This document shows, piece after piece, positions 41,735 to 51,037 of a stretch of DNA of 64,000 bases (position 1 is its first letter; each line of letters starts with the position of its first letter). The notes beneath the pieces are model-generated. The model did no database searches, had not been told where the DNA came from, and worked only from the letters and a program-made list of their open reading frames with translations. The stretch comes from an uncultured Prevotellaceae bacterium. GTDB taxonomy: Bacteria; Bacteroidota; Bacteroidia; Bacteroidales; Bacteroidaceae. The translations under genes and the position numbers were made by a program. The stretch is from NCBI GenBank assembly GCA_902779455.1, contig CACZBS010000009.1:1-64000 (forward strand), given 5' to 3'.

Positions 41735-43333
41735 TCAGTGCTTCAGCTCCTTGCGCCCGTCATGGACATAGACGCCGGGCTGGCGGGGGACACCGACACG
41801 GACGCCCTGCAGGGTGTAGTAGTCGGGGTCGGCCATGGCCGTCTGGCGTGTCGGGCGAATACGGCTGGACTGGTCGGCATCGGTGAGCACCGACACGACG
41901 GCGCGGGCGGGCAGAAGAATCTGCTGGTAGCGGTGGCGGCCGTCGGTGAGGTTGAAGCGCAGGTCGCGCTGGTTGGCGTTGTAGAGCACGACGCCGTAGG
42001 AGCCGTCGGGATTGCGGAAGGCGGCATAGGTGACGCCGCTGTAGGTCCATCCGCTGGTGCCGATGCGCACGGCGCCCGGACGGACGACGGCCGATAGGTG
42101 GGCGATGGTGTAGTAGTGGGAGTTGAGCGTGTACGACTTGTAGTCGTTGGCGATGTCGATGGCACCGAAGCAGGTCTGGCATCCTCCGTCGAGGTTGGGC
42201 CCGCGCTGCATGTCGAGCATGAAGTTCCACACGATGGCGGCGCGGCAATGCTTCAGCACGGTGTGGAGTCCCACGTTGAGCATGTTGTCCTGGAGCGACG
42301 AGTCGAGGTTGCGGCCGTTGTTCCATGTGCCGATGCTGGCCTCGGTGAAGATGAGCTCCTTCTCAGGCCACAGGTCGTGGATGGCGTTGAGCTCGTCGCT
42401 GTTGCCGCCATAGTTGTGATAGGCAGCACCGACGATGAGTTCCTTGCCCTCGAAGGTCTTGTCCTTGAAGAGGTCGTAGATGCGGACGGGATATTGGCGC
42501 TGGCTCTCCACGTTGTCGTAGTTGTAGTTATGGTCGAAGAGGTAGATCTTCGTCTGCAGCCCGGCCTTCTTGAAGGCAGGGGCCAGCTGCTGGACGAATC
42601 CGGCCTGTTCGTTCCAGGGCATGTAGAGCGAGGCGCAGTTGCCGTGGTTCAGCGGCTCGTTCTGCGGGCTGACGGCATAGATGTCGATGCCCTCGGCACG
42701 GAAGGCCTCGACGAACTTGACGAAGTACTGGGCGTAGGCCTTGTAGTAGGAGGGGTTCAGGTGGCCGTCGGTCCATGCGTCGTGAGCGCGTCGCTCCGTG
42801 AGGTTGTTTACCTTCATCCACTTGGGCGAGGTCCACGGGGCGGCGATAATCTTCAGCCCGGGGTTGATGGCCAGGATCTCCTTCAGCACGGGGATGACGT
42901 ACTGCGTCTCGTCGGTGTAGAGACGGAAGTGTCGCAGCAGGTCGTCGGCCGGGCCCTGCTCGTCGCAGAGCGAATACTCCGTCGAGGAGAAGTCGTTGCA
43001 GCCGAGTGAGATGCGGGCATAGCTGACGCCGTAGCCCTCGGTGGGCGAATAGGTCTGGCGCAGCAGGGCCGCCCGGTCGTCGGCCGACATCTTCAGCAGG
43101 TTGTAGCACGAGGAGTAGGTGATGGCATAGCCGAAGCCGTCGATGGTCTGATAGGTGACGTCGGGCTGGAGCAGGAGTGCGCTGCGGGTGTTGTCTGACG
43201 CTTCACCTTTCATCTCGGTGCGGGTGAGCGAATAGTTGCGCGAGCCGTCGGTCGTGTAGACGACGGCCTTCTGTGCGCTGGCGCAGGCCGTGCAGAGCAG
43301 TGCAAGGGCAATGATGTTCAGTGTCAGTCTCAT
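41735..43333 (-). CDS. Glycoside hydrolase family 30 (beta-1,6-glucanase-like)
   Basis: 532 aa. After the N-terminal signal (ending ACASAQ) comes a GH30 TIM barrel (about 60-430) with acid/base Glu226 in AVSPQNEPL and nucleophile Glu331 in LIFTEASIGTW, then a beta-sandwich. GH30 enzymes in similar Bacteroides loci cut beta-1,6-glucan; the substrate here is inferred from context. The C-terminus has a T9SS-like tail (YYTLQGVRVGVP...YVHDGRKELKH), unusual for such enzymes, which in Bacteroides are commonly surface lipoproteins. Confidence 0.88.
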   Translation of the reverse strand: MRLTLNIIALALLCTACASAQKAVVYTTDGSRNYSLTRTEMKGEASDNTRSALLLQPDVTYQTIDGFGYAITYSSCYNLLKMSADDRAALLRQTYSPTEGYGVSYARISLGCNDFSSTEYSLCDEQGPADDLLRHFRLYTDETQYVIPVLKEILAINPGLKIIAAPWTSPKWMKVNNLTERRAHDAWTDGHLNPSYYKAYAQYFVKFVEAFRAEGIDIYAVSPQNEPLNHGNCASLYMPWNEQAGFVQQLAPAFKKAGLQTKIYLFDHNYNYDNVESQRQYPVRIYDLFKDKTFEGKELIVGAAYHNYGGNSDELNAIHDLWPEKELIFTEASIGTWNNGRNLDSSLQDNMLNVGLHTVLKHCRAAIVWNFMLDMQRGPNLDGGCQTCFGAIDIANDYKSYTLNSHYYTIAHLSAVVRPGAVRIGTSGWTYSGVTYAAFRNPDGSYGVVLYNANQRDLRFNLTDGRHRYQQILLPARAVVSVLTDADQSSRIRPTRQTAMADPDYYTLQGVRVGVPRQPGVYVHDGRKELKH

Positions 43334-43360
43334 CGTTAGGTCATGGATTCTTTAGATGTC

Positions 43361-43759
43361 TTACTCACGTCCGGGAATGGGCGTCTTAGTCACTGAGACG
43401 GGAATCGACAGGTTGCCGAAGCCGTCGATGGTGTAGATGTCGAAGTCGTAGCCCTGCAGCTCGAGGTCGGTGACGGTGTATTCCGTGACCACCTCGGGGA
43501 TGTTGATGACACGGATGTCGTCGGCCGTCTTCTTGACCGCGATGCGGATGGACTTGACGAGGTTGGTCTCGTCGACAATCTCCCAGCTCAGCGTGAGCGA
43601 ACCGGGCTCGGGCGAGACGGCCTTCACGTTGCGCACGCAGGGCGAATAGGTGGGGATGTTCTCCAGATACTCCTTGTAGTTGTCGTCCATGTCCTTGCAC
43701 GATGTGGCGGTGATGAGTGTCAGTCCGGCCATGAGTGCGAAATATATGAGTCGTTTCAT
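43361..43759 (-). CDS. Small surface lipoprotein, DUF4998-like
   Basis: 132 aa. The signal ends in a lipobox (ATSCKDMDD); the Lys/Asp residues after the Cys fit a surface-export signal. The rest is one beta-sandwich domain (SLTLSWEIVD...YTVTDLELQGYDFDIYTID) like the N-terminal part of DUF4998 proteins. Only about half the usual length of that family, so it may be a minimal form. It lies in the PUL between a glycan-binding protein and GH30 and likely assists glycan capture. Confidence 0.7.
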   Translation of the reverse strand: MKRLIYFALMAGLTLITATSCKDMDDNYKEYLENIPTYSPCVRNVKAVSPEPGSLTLSWEIVDETNLVKSIRIAVKKTADDIRVINIPEVVTEYTVTDLELQGYDFDIYTIDGFGNLSIPVSVTKTPIPGRE

Positions 43760-43786
43760 AATTCCTTGAATTAGATTGAATGATGA

Positions 43787-45262
43787 TTAGAACTTAATGC
43801 GGAGCGACGTCTGCCGCCGGCTCGTGGCTCCGGATTCTGCGGCTTCGCGCTCGGCCAGCTGGGCGGGCGAGAGCAGCAGCTCGCCGAAGAGGGTGATCTC
43901 AGAGAGGCCGGAGCAGCCACGCTTCGAGAGGTCCCAGTTCTCGACGAAGCGCACGCGGATGTAGCGCACGGAGTCGGTCATCTCGCTCAGCTCCCACTCG
44001 TGGCCCTCCATGGCGTACTGATAGCTCTGGTTGTCGGGCATGTTGACGAGGGTGCCGTCGCCGTTGTAGTCGACGTCGGCCATGATGGGCAGCTTGCCGG
44101 CGGTGGAGTTGGTCGAGATGTCGCAGTCCTGGATGAGGAACCATCCGTCCTCGTCGAGCGTCATCGAGCCGAAGAGCTTGAAGCGCTTCAGGTTGTCGGG
44201 CTGATAGTAGTCGTAGTCGTCGGAGATGCCGTCAGCTCCGGCTACGCCCCTGTTCGAGAAGGGCTGGTCGCCATACTTGAAGGCGCGCTGCCAGGCCTTC
44301 AGGCGGGAGATGCTGACCACCTGGTGCATGTCGACGACGATGTCGACCTGATCGGTGTCCCAGGGGATGCCAGAGCCGTAGGCGGCGACGTTGTCGGCGT
44401 CGGTGCCTGCGTAGTTCTGCGTGTTGACCGACTTGCTGTCGATGATGCCGTCGAAGATGGCGGCGTTGCGATATTCCCATGCCTGCTGCAGGGTGGTCAG
44501 CTTTGGCACGAGGGTCCAGATCATCGTCTTGATGGGCTCGCCGGTGACGGGATCGGGCGACGTGCTGAACTTGGCAAACTCGTATTCCGGCGGCACGTCG
44601 TAGCGTTGCTCATTGCTCTGGGCCGTCTTGTTGCCGGCGAAGTCCTCGACGTGGAACGTCACGTCATAGTGGCCGGCAAAGAGTCCGCGGATGCGCGCCT
44701 TGGCGTTCATCTGCTTGCTGGTCAGATAGCGGCGGCGGCTGACACCGGCGGAGTCGGTGTAGTCGACGACGACGTAGACCTGCTTTCCCGGGTTGACGTC
44801 GACATCGTCCTTCAGGTCGATGCCGGCGGGGTTCTCCCAGGTGATGCTGAGTCCGCCGCACATGGGATGGATCTCGAGGTTGTCCTTGATGATGTTGATG
44901 TAGGAGCGTCCGGGCGTCACGTTGATGACGTTGGCAGAGGTCTCACCGCCCCATTTGTCGACGGCCGACACGCTGATGGGGTAGGAGCGGGTCTCGTCAG
45001 CCAGTCCGTCAATCTCAATCTTGTTGTCATAGATGCTGGTTGAGCGGAACACCTTCTGCCCAAGCGAGTTGACATAGGCGGCCTTGACGTAGAGCAGGTC
45101 GTTGCTCTCGGGAGCCGTAAACTTGATGATGGCTCCGCCCATGGTGGGCTCGTAGCTGAGGTTGGTGACGGTCGTCAGCGTCGTGTCGTCGTCGCTGCAG
45201 CCCGTGAGCGCCAGCAGGCCCAGCATGAGGAGCGTGGTTATCTTAATCTTCTTCATATACAT
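43787..45262 (-). CDS. Surface glycan-binding lipoprotein (DUF4959/DUF5126/DUF5000-type)
   Basis: 491 aa. Lipobox LTGCSDDDT with three Asp after the Cys, a surface-export signal. It has an N-terminal DUF4959-like beta-sandwich (about residues 30-125), a central DUF5126-like domain (about 130-230) and a C-terminal galactose-binding-like domain (about 240-475, DUF5000-type) with W, Y and D residues expected in a sugar platform. In related PULs these proteins hold the polymer for SusC/D. ATG at 45262 or 45256 are both possible. Confidence 0.85.
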   Translation of the reverse strand: MYMKKIKITTLLMLGLLALTGCSDDDTTLTTVTNLSYEPTMGGAIIKFTAPESNDLLYVKAAYVNSLGQKVFRSTSIYDNKIEIDGLADETRSYPISVSAVDKWGGETSANVINVTPGRSYINIIKDNLEIHPMCGGLSITWENPAGIDLKDDVDVNPGKQVYVVVDYTDSAGVSRRRYLTSKQMNAKARIRGLFAGHYDVTFHVEDFAGNKTAQSNEQRYDVPPEYEFAKFSTSPDPVTGEPIKTMIWTLVPKLTTLQQAWEYRNAAIFDGIIDSKSVNTQNYAGTDADNVAAYGSGIPWDTDQVDIVVDMHQVVSISRLKAWQRAFKYGDQPFSNRGVAGADGISDDYDYYQPDNLKRFKLFGSMTLDEDGWFLIQDCDISTNSTAGKLPIMADVDYNGDGTLVNMPDNQSYQYAMEGHEWELSEMTDSVRYIRVRFVENWDLSKRGCSGLSEITLFGELLLSPAQLAEREAAESGATSRRQTSLRIKF

Positions 45263-45297
45263 CTTTTATATTATTGGTTCGTCTTGCGGATCGTAAA

Positions 45298-47259
45298 TTA
45301 GTAGCCGGGGTTCTGCACCAGCAGCGGGTTGTCGACCAGTTCGTTGGTCGGGATGGGCCAAAGGTAGTTGCGGGTGGTGAAGACGTGGAGCATCTCGGCG
45401 TCCTCGCGGCGCTGGTAGTATTCGTTGGCGGTGGCGGCATCGGTGTTCCACTGCCAGATGTGGGCATTGAACTTCTCCGGGCCGTCGAGCCAGCGGCGCA
45501 CGTCGTCGTTGCGATAGCCCTCGAAGGCCAGCTCGATGGTGCGCTCCTGCTTGATGATCTCGCGCATGCCTTCCTGCGTACGATAGAGGTTGGGGTGCTT
45601 GGCGTTGGCCCAGGCCTCTTCGACCGTGGGTACGCCGGAGCGGGCGCGGATGGTGTCGAGCACGTTCAGGATGTCCTGCTGGGCGCTGACGCCGCGGGCC
45701 TCGTTGAGGCACTCGGCATAGCTGAGCAGCATCTCGTTGTAGCGGATGATGGGCCAGGCGTAGCGCTGGATGTTGCCGGCGGTGCCTTGCGTGCTGGGAT
45801 GGACGAGCTTGCGGAGGAAGACGCCGCTCGTGGGCACGTCGATGTCGTCGTGGGTCTGACGGCCGTTGTCCTCCTGGTAGCGCATGTTCATGGCGACAAT
45901 CTGGCCGTAGCCGCGGACGCGTGAGCGGTCGAAGCCGATGGAGGCGTAGAAGCGGGGCTCACGTCCGAGGAACATATAGGCCGTCTGCTGGCCGACGACG
46001 GCCACCTGCGAATACTCCGAGCTGATGGTCACGACGGAGTCGCGATGGGCATAGTCGAACGTGGGGTCCTCGTCCATGGGCAGGCCGTGCTCGGTGTAGA
46101 AGAACTCGGTGGCGTTGAGCGTCGGGCCGAACCACTGCCATGCGTCGCCCTTTGAGCTGGCCGACTTCAGCTTGAAGTTGATGGAGCGCTGTATCTCGTG
46201 CCAGCCCAGCACGCGGTTGGCCGTGCGGGTGGCAGGCCAGATGACCTCCTGGTTGAGGTTCTCGACGGTGGCATACTGATAGTTGTACATCGAGTGCAGT
46301 CGCAGCGAGTCGGTGCCGTAGCGGAAGGCACGGGCGTCGGGCGTCGTGGATGTGGCCGACTCGGGAAAACGGTAGAGCGCGATGCCTGAGGTGCGGCATG
46401 CGTCGAGGGCATCCTCGTAGGCGGCCAGGGCGCGCTCCCACTTCTGATGCTCCACCTCGGCGTCGTCCTGCGGGAAGAGCTTGGTGCCGTCGCGATTCTC
46501 CAGGGTGTAGTAGAGCGGGTTGTTGTTGAACAGCGGGCTGGCGGCATAGAGCAGCACCTTGGCCTTGAAGCAGCGACAGATGAGCTGGTCGATGCGGCCG
46601 ATCTCGTTGGTGTTGATGATGCGCTGCGGCAGGGCGTCGACGGCTTCGTCGAGCAGCGCGACGATGTAGTTGACCACGGTGTCGACGGGTTCGCGCACCA
46701 GCTGGTTCTTGGGGTCGGTCACGTCGAGCGGGGTCTCCTCGCGGATGAGGGGGATGGCGCCATACTGGGTGAAGAGCAGGAAGTGATAGTAGGCCTTGAG
46801 GAACTTCACCTCGGCGGCCCATCGCGAGATCTCGCTCTGCGTCATGTCGGGCACCCGCGAGATGTTGTTAAGGAACGTGTTGCAGATGCGCAGCGGCACG
46901 AAGAGCGAGGCCTCGCACGGTGCATGCTCGGCCCACGAGCCGCCCCAGTCGCCATACCAGTAGGACATGATGGGGCGGTCGGCGCTGATCTTGCCCAGGA
47001 CGGCGTTCTTGCCGTCGGTGACGCGCTGTGTGCTCATGATCATCTCGTCGCTCATGCCAATGAACGAGTAGGTGTTGTCGAACTCGGGAATGTAGTGGTA
47101 GCAGCTGGCCAGGGCCTTGTAGGCCGTCTCCTTGCGGTTGAAGACGGCAGAGATCTCCTGCGTGTTGTCGGGCACGACGTCCAGATAGTCGGAGCATCCG
47201 CTGGCCAGCACGGCCAGGAGGGCCATCATTGTCTGCCTGATGTATTTTCTTTTTATCAT
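45298..47259 (-). CDS. susD: SusD/RagB-family outer membrane lipoprotein
   Basis: 653 aa. The lipobox (LASGCSDYLDVVP) and the helical TPR-type SusD fold with NRKETAYKALASCYHY near the N-terminus and YAECLNEARG, RARSGVPTVE, IKQERTIELAFEGYRNDDVRRW near the C-terminus are diagnostic. It forms the lid of the SusC transporter and binds the oligosaccharide. It is separated from susC by 97 bp that contains a heptamer repeat array. Confidence 0.95.
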   Translation of the reverse strand: MIKRKYIRQTMMALLAVLASGCSDYLDVVPDNTQEISAVFNRKETAYKALASCYHYIPEFDNTYSFIGMSDEMIMSTQRVTDGKNAVLGKISADRPIMSYWYGDWGGSWAEHAPCEASLFVPLRICNTFLNNISRVPDMTQSEISRWAAEVKFLKAYYHFLLFTQYGAIPLIREETPLDVTDPKNQLVREPVDTVVNYIVALLDEAVDALPQRIINTNEIGRIDQLICRCFKAKVLLYAASPLFNNNPLYYTLENRDGTKLFPQDDAEVEHQKWERALAAYEDALDACRTSGIALYRFPESATSTTPDARAFRYGTDSLRLHSMYNYQYATVENLNQEVIWPATRTANRVLGWHEIQRSINFKLKSASSKGDAWQWFGPTLNATEFFYTEHGLPMDEDPTFDYAHRDSVVTISSEYSQVAVVGQQTAYMFLGREPRFYASIGFDRSRVRGYGQIVAMNMRYQEDNGRQTHDDIDVPTSGVFLRKLVHPSTQGTAGNIQRYAWPIIRYNEMLLSYAECLNEARGVSAQQDILNVLDTIRARSGVPTVEEAWANAKHPNLYRTQEGMREIIKQERTIELAFEGYRNDDVRRWLDGPEKFNAHIWQWNTDAATANEYYQRREDAEMLHVFTTRNYLWPIPTNELVDNPLLVQNPGY

Positions 47260-47281
47260 GATTCTTCTTTTTTTTTGTTAT

Positions 47282-47349
47282 GTCGTTTTTTCGTTATAAC
47301 GTTATAACGGAATTTCGTTATTTCGATATTTCGTTATGACGTTATTCCG
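47282..47349. repeat. Heptamer array with an 18-bp perfect palindrome in the susC-susD gap
   Basis: The unit CGTTATT/CGTTATA is repeated; CGTTATAACGTTATAACG (47292-47309) is a perfect palindrome. The repeats fill most of the 97-bp gap between susC and susD. Confidence 0.65.
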
Positions 47350-47356
47350 ATTTGTG

Positions 47357-50300
47357 TTAAAACTCTACGTTGATGCCCACGTTATAGACGCGCTGCGTGG
47401 GATAGTTGGTGCCGTAGCCGCCCATCTCGGGATCCCAGAGCTTGAAGTCGCTGAAGCAGAACAGGTTGTTGCCGGAGGCAAAGATGCGGATGACGTCGAA
47501 GCCCCACTTGCGGGTGAGCTTCGAGGGCAGCGAATAGCCCATCTCGACCGTCTTCAGGCGGAGGAAGGTGCCGTTGCGGAGCCACCAGGTAGAGTTGACC
47601 GTGTTGTTCGAGCGGGGACTCACCGAGAGGCGCGGCCAGAAGGCGTGCGGGTCGGGGTTCTCCTCGCTCCAGTAGTTGCCGGCGACGAGCTTGAGCACGT
47701 TGCGGCGTCCGGCCAGCGGCTCGATGGAGCTGGGGTCGATGAAGAACGACGAGTGGGCCGAGCCCTGGAAGAAGAACGAAAGGTCGAAGCCCTTGTAGCC
47801 GGTTGAGGCACCGAAGCCGTAGATGATCTCAGGGTCGGTGGGATAGCCGATGGCCACCTGGTCGCGGGCGTCGATGATACCATCCTTGTTGATGTCGACA
47901 TACTTGATGTCGCCGGCCATGTAGTCGAGCCCTGGACGCAGGTCGAACTGGCGGGGGCTGTTCTCGACGTCGTTCTCGTCGATGAACAGTCGTTCGGCCA
48001 CGTAGCCCCACTGCTGCGACAGGTTGTAGCCCATGCGGTTGCGCCAGGCCTCAGGGTAGACGCGGTCGCCGCCTTTCAGGTATTCGCTTGTGGCATAGGT
48101 GTAGTTGAAGCGGGTCTGCAGCCACCAGTCGCGGGTGATCGACCAGTTGATGTCGAACGAGGCGTCAATGCCGTGGCTCTTGGCTTTGCCCATGTTGGCC
48201 CAGATGCTGGCCGTGGCGCCCATCGTCTGCGGCACCGACTGCATCTGCTGATAGATGTCATCGCGGTTCTCGCGGAAGTATTCCACCTGCAGGTTAGCCT
48301 TGCCGAGGATGTCGACCTCGACGCCGTAGTTCTGCTTCTTGGCCACCTCCCATCCGATCTTGGCGTTGGCATAGCGGTTGATGCTGTATCCGTTGTAGCT
48401 CTGGTTGGACCCCTGCGGGTCGGTGCCCCAGTAGTAGCCGTAGCCGCTGTTGTCGGTGTTGACGTCGGCCAGGTAGTAGAAGCGTTGGCTCGACGACATG
48501 ATGTTGTCGTTACCGACGAGGCCGTAGCTGGCTTTCAGCTTGAACATGGGGAAGATCTTGTCGAGGCCGAGGCTGGTCCAGAACTTCTCGTTCGAGACGA
48601 TATAGCCCACGCCGATGGAGGGGAAGAAGCCCCAGCGGTGGGCGCGGTCGAACTTCTCTGAGCCGTTATATCCGAAGTTGGCCTCAAGGAAGTAGCGCTC
48701 ACCATAGCCGTAGGTGAAGCGGCCCGACAGTCCGAGGGTGCGCACGGGCAGCGATCCGAAGATGCCCCCGATGTTGCCCAGAAGCTGCTCCTTCATCTGT
48801 CCGACGAGCAGTCCGCCGACGGAGTGCTTGCCGAAATCGCGGTTATACTGCAGTGCGCCCTCGAAGTAGTAGCTGCTCGTGGTCGACAGCTCCTGTACGG
48901 GGTTCGACAGCCGCTCCTGACCCTCCTGAATCTGGTTGAGCGAGTATTTGGTCCCGAGTTCGCTGACTTCGGTGAGCAGTGCGTAGTAGAAAGGCGTGAT
49001 GCTGCGCGTGTTGGTGTTGGAACCGGTCGACGAGAACGAGGCCAGGGCTCGGGCCGAGAGTCCCTCGGTGATCATCTTCAGGTCCTGCTCGAGGGTGAAG
49101 ATGGAGTTGCCCGTATAGCTGAAGGCATCCTTGTAGCCCACCATCATCGAGGCATAGGGGTTGGGATAGTCGGGGCGCTGGCCGTAGTTGCCGTAGAGCA
49201 CGTGGTCGGCGTAGTAGAAGGAGTTGTCGATCGACTTGTCGTAGTAGGCCGGGAAGTCGACCGGGTTGGCCCGCATGATGAGGTCGAAGATGCCGTTGTG
49301 GTTGCGCCAGTCGGAGACGGTGGCGGCCGGCGTGTTCGAGCGGTCGAGCAGGGTGTAGACCTTGACCGAAGCCTTCGTCGTCTTGGTCAGGTTGACGTCG
49401 ACGTTAGCGCGGACGTTGTAGCGGTTGATGGAGATGTTGTTGTTGTAGTTGTTCACCTTGGGCACCTTCAGCAGACCGTTCTCATGGGTGTAGGCCACCG
49501 ACAGATAATACTGGGCCACCTCGCCGCCGCCCGATGCCGTGACGGTGGCCTTGGTGTTGATGGTCTGGTTCTTGAAGAGCATGCCGTACCAGTCGACGTT
49601 CGGATAGAGCATCGGGTTCTTTGCGGCCTTGGTGTTCTCGATCTTCTCCATGAGATAGGCGTCGCTGGCATTGCCGAGGATGTCGCGCGTGCGCACGGCG
49701 TAGTTATAGAGGTTCATGTAGTCGATGCCGTCGACGAACTCCAGGATCTTGGTCGGCGTCGAGATCTGGGTCTCCACGCGCGTGGTGATCTTGGTCTTGC
49801 CCTTGCGGCCGCTCTTGGTCGTGACGAGAATCACGCCGTTGGCACCCTTCGAGCCATAGAGGGCGGTGGCCGTGGCGTCCTTCATGATCGAGAAGGAGGC
49901 GATGTTCTCAGGCTCCAGGCGGGCCAGGTCTTCAGTCGACATCTCTACGCCGTCGATGAGGATCAGCGGGCCGGCCAGGGCCGAGTTGATCGTGGAGACG
50001 CCGCGGATGAAGAAGTTGGCATTGTCGCGTCCGGGCTCGCCGCTGCGCTGATAGGAGATGACGCCTGCGATGCGTCCGGCCAGCGTGTTGGTCAGGTTGG
50101 TCGTGGGCGTCTTCAGCTCGGCCGGATTGATGGTCTCGATGGAGCCGATGACCGAGTTCTTCTTCTGCTTGGCGAAGGCGACGACGACGGTCTCCTCGAG
50201 CGTGTTGTCGTCTTCCTTCATCACGACGTCGATGACATCGCGCTGGCCGACGCGCTCGCGCTTTGTCGTGAATCCGACGTAAGAGAATGTCAGTGAGTCC

Positions 50301-50512
50301 TGGGCTTCAGCCTGGACGGCATACTTACCGTCGATGGTGGTCGTGGTGCCGCTGGCTTCTTTGCCCCTCACAACGACGCTGACGCCGGGCAGGGGCGTCC
50401 CCTCGGCGTCGACGACGAGGCCTTTCACGATCTTCTGTGCACTGGCCGTGAGCGCGCCGGCCCACAACAGCGGCAGAATCAGGAAAAGCTGCAAGATGGT
50501 TTTTCGTTTCAT
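47357..50512 (-). CDS. susC: SusC/RagA-family TonB-dependent transporter
   Basis: 1051 aa. Signal peptide, N-terminal carboxypeptidase-like beta-sandwich (VKGLVVDAEGTPLPGVSVVV), a TonB-box region (LEETVVVAF), plug domain (FFIRGVSTI, PLILIDGVEM, SIMKDATATALYGSKGANGV) and a 22-strand barrel ending in aromatic-terminated VYNVGINVEF. It imports oligosaccharides across the outer membrane with SusD. It is the first gene of the PUL operon, downstream of the regulator on the same strand. Confidence 0.96.
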   Translation of the reverse strand: MKRKTILQLFLILPLLWAGALTASAQKIVKGLVVDAEGTPLPGVSVVVRGKEASGTTTTIDGKYAVQAEAQDSLTFSYVGFTTKRERVGQRDVIDVVMKEDDNTLEETVVVAFAKQKKNSVIGSIETINPAELKTPTTNLTNTLAGRIAGVISYQRSGEPGRDNANFFIRGVSTINSALAGPLILIDGVEMSTEDLARLEPENIASFSIMKDATATALYGSKGANGVILVTTKSGRKGKTKITTRVETQISTPTKILEFVDGIDYMNLYNYAVRTRDILGNASDAYLMEKIENTKAAKNPMLYPNVDWYGMLFKNQTINTKATVTASGGGEVAQYYLSVAYTHENGLLKVPKVNNYNNNISINRYNVRANVDVNLTKTTKASVKVYTLLDRSNTPAATVSDWRNHNGIFDLIMRANPVDFPAYYDKSIDNSFYYADHVLYGNYGQRPDYPNPYASMMVGYKDAFSYTGNSIFTLEQDLKMITEGLSARALASFSSTGSNTNTRSITPFYYALLTEVSELGTKYSLNQIQEGQERLSNPVQELSTTSSYYFEGALQYNRDFGKHSVGGLLVGQMKEQLLGNIGGIFGSLPVRTLGLSGRFTYGYGERYFLEANFGYNGSEKFDRAHRWGFFPSIGVGYIVSNEKFWTSLGLDKIFPMFKLKASYGLVGNDNIMSSSQRFYYLADVNTDNSGYGYYWGTDPQGSNQSYNGYSINRYANAKIGWEVAKKQNYGVEVDILGKANLQVEYFRENRDDIYQQMQSVPQTMGATASIWANMGKAKSHGIDASFDINWSITRDWWLQTRFNYTYATSEYLKGGDRVYPEAWRNRMGYNLSQQWGYVAERLFIDENDVENSPRQFDLRPGLDYMAGDIKYVDINKDGIIDARDQVAIGYPTDPEIIYGFGASTGYKGFDLSFFFQGSAHSSFFIDPSSIEPLAGRRNVLKLVAGNYWSEENPDPHAFWPRLSVSPRSNNTVNSTWWLRNGTFLRLKTVEMGYSLPSKLTRKWGFDVIRIFASGNNLFCFSDFKLWDPEMGGYGTNYPTQRVYNVGINVEF

Positions 50513-50618
50513 GTTGCTTCTTTTTTTTGTTTATTTGAGTTTTAAGTTTCTTTTTCGGATGACGGGTTGGTAGTTATGGCTGCCGGGGATGTCTGCCGGA
50601 CTTTTTAGGTTTCGGAGG

Positions 50619-50626
50619 CAAAGGTA
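50619..50626 (-). promoter_or_regulatory. -7 box upstream of susC
   Basis: TACCTTTG on the minus strand matches TAnnTTTG; leader about 100 nt. A TTTG lies 25 bp upstream, outside the usual spacing, which is compatible with an activated promoter. Confidence 0.5.
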
Positions 50627-50890
50627 CAATAAAAAAGAGCGCGATTTTCATCAAAGTAGGGCTAAAGTGGATGATTTGGGAGAATTTATCAATGGTAAAG
50701 CTTTGATAATCAGACGAAATGTGCGCTGGTGTCATGATTAGAAAAGTGGACGATGAAAAGTGTGCGCACGACAATTAAAGAAGCGCTAAAAATACTCGGA
50801 TTCACGATTATTTGTTAAATAAATTCGCAGTTTTTCGACGTAAAAATACAATCGCCTGATAATCAATGTGTTCGTAGATTTGTGAAAAAG

Positions 50891-50967
50891 AAGCGGTCCT
50901 TTTCGGGGCAAGAAGTGCCGCTTTTCGACCCGAAAAGGACCGCTTCTTGCCCCGAGAAGGACCGCTT
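50891..50967 (-). terminator. Compound hairpin with two alternative folds after the PUL regulator
   Basis: Arm A (50891-50915, 25 nt) can pair with arm B (50929-50945, 17 nt, perfect) or with arm C (50943-50967, 24 of 25). B and C are near copies, so the folds exclude each other. On the minus strand arm A is followed by a T run (CTTCTTTTTC), so it can end the regulator transcript. The loop carries AAGTGCCGCTTTT, as in the terminator at 18.7 kb. The rest of 50513-51037 holds the susC leader and promoter. Confidence 0.75.
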
Positions 50968-51037
50968 TGTCTGCTCAGAGGATGCGAGTTGTAAAGAAAA
51001 ATCTGAATTTTGGCGAAGAACGGCCTGACTGGCCCCG

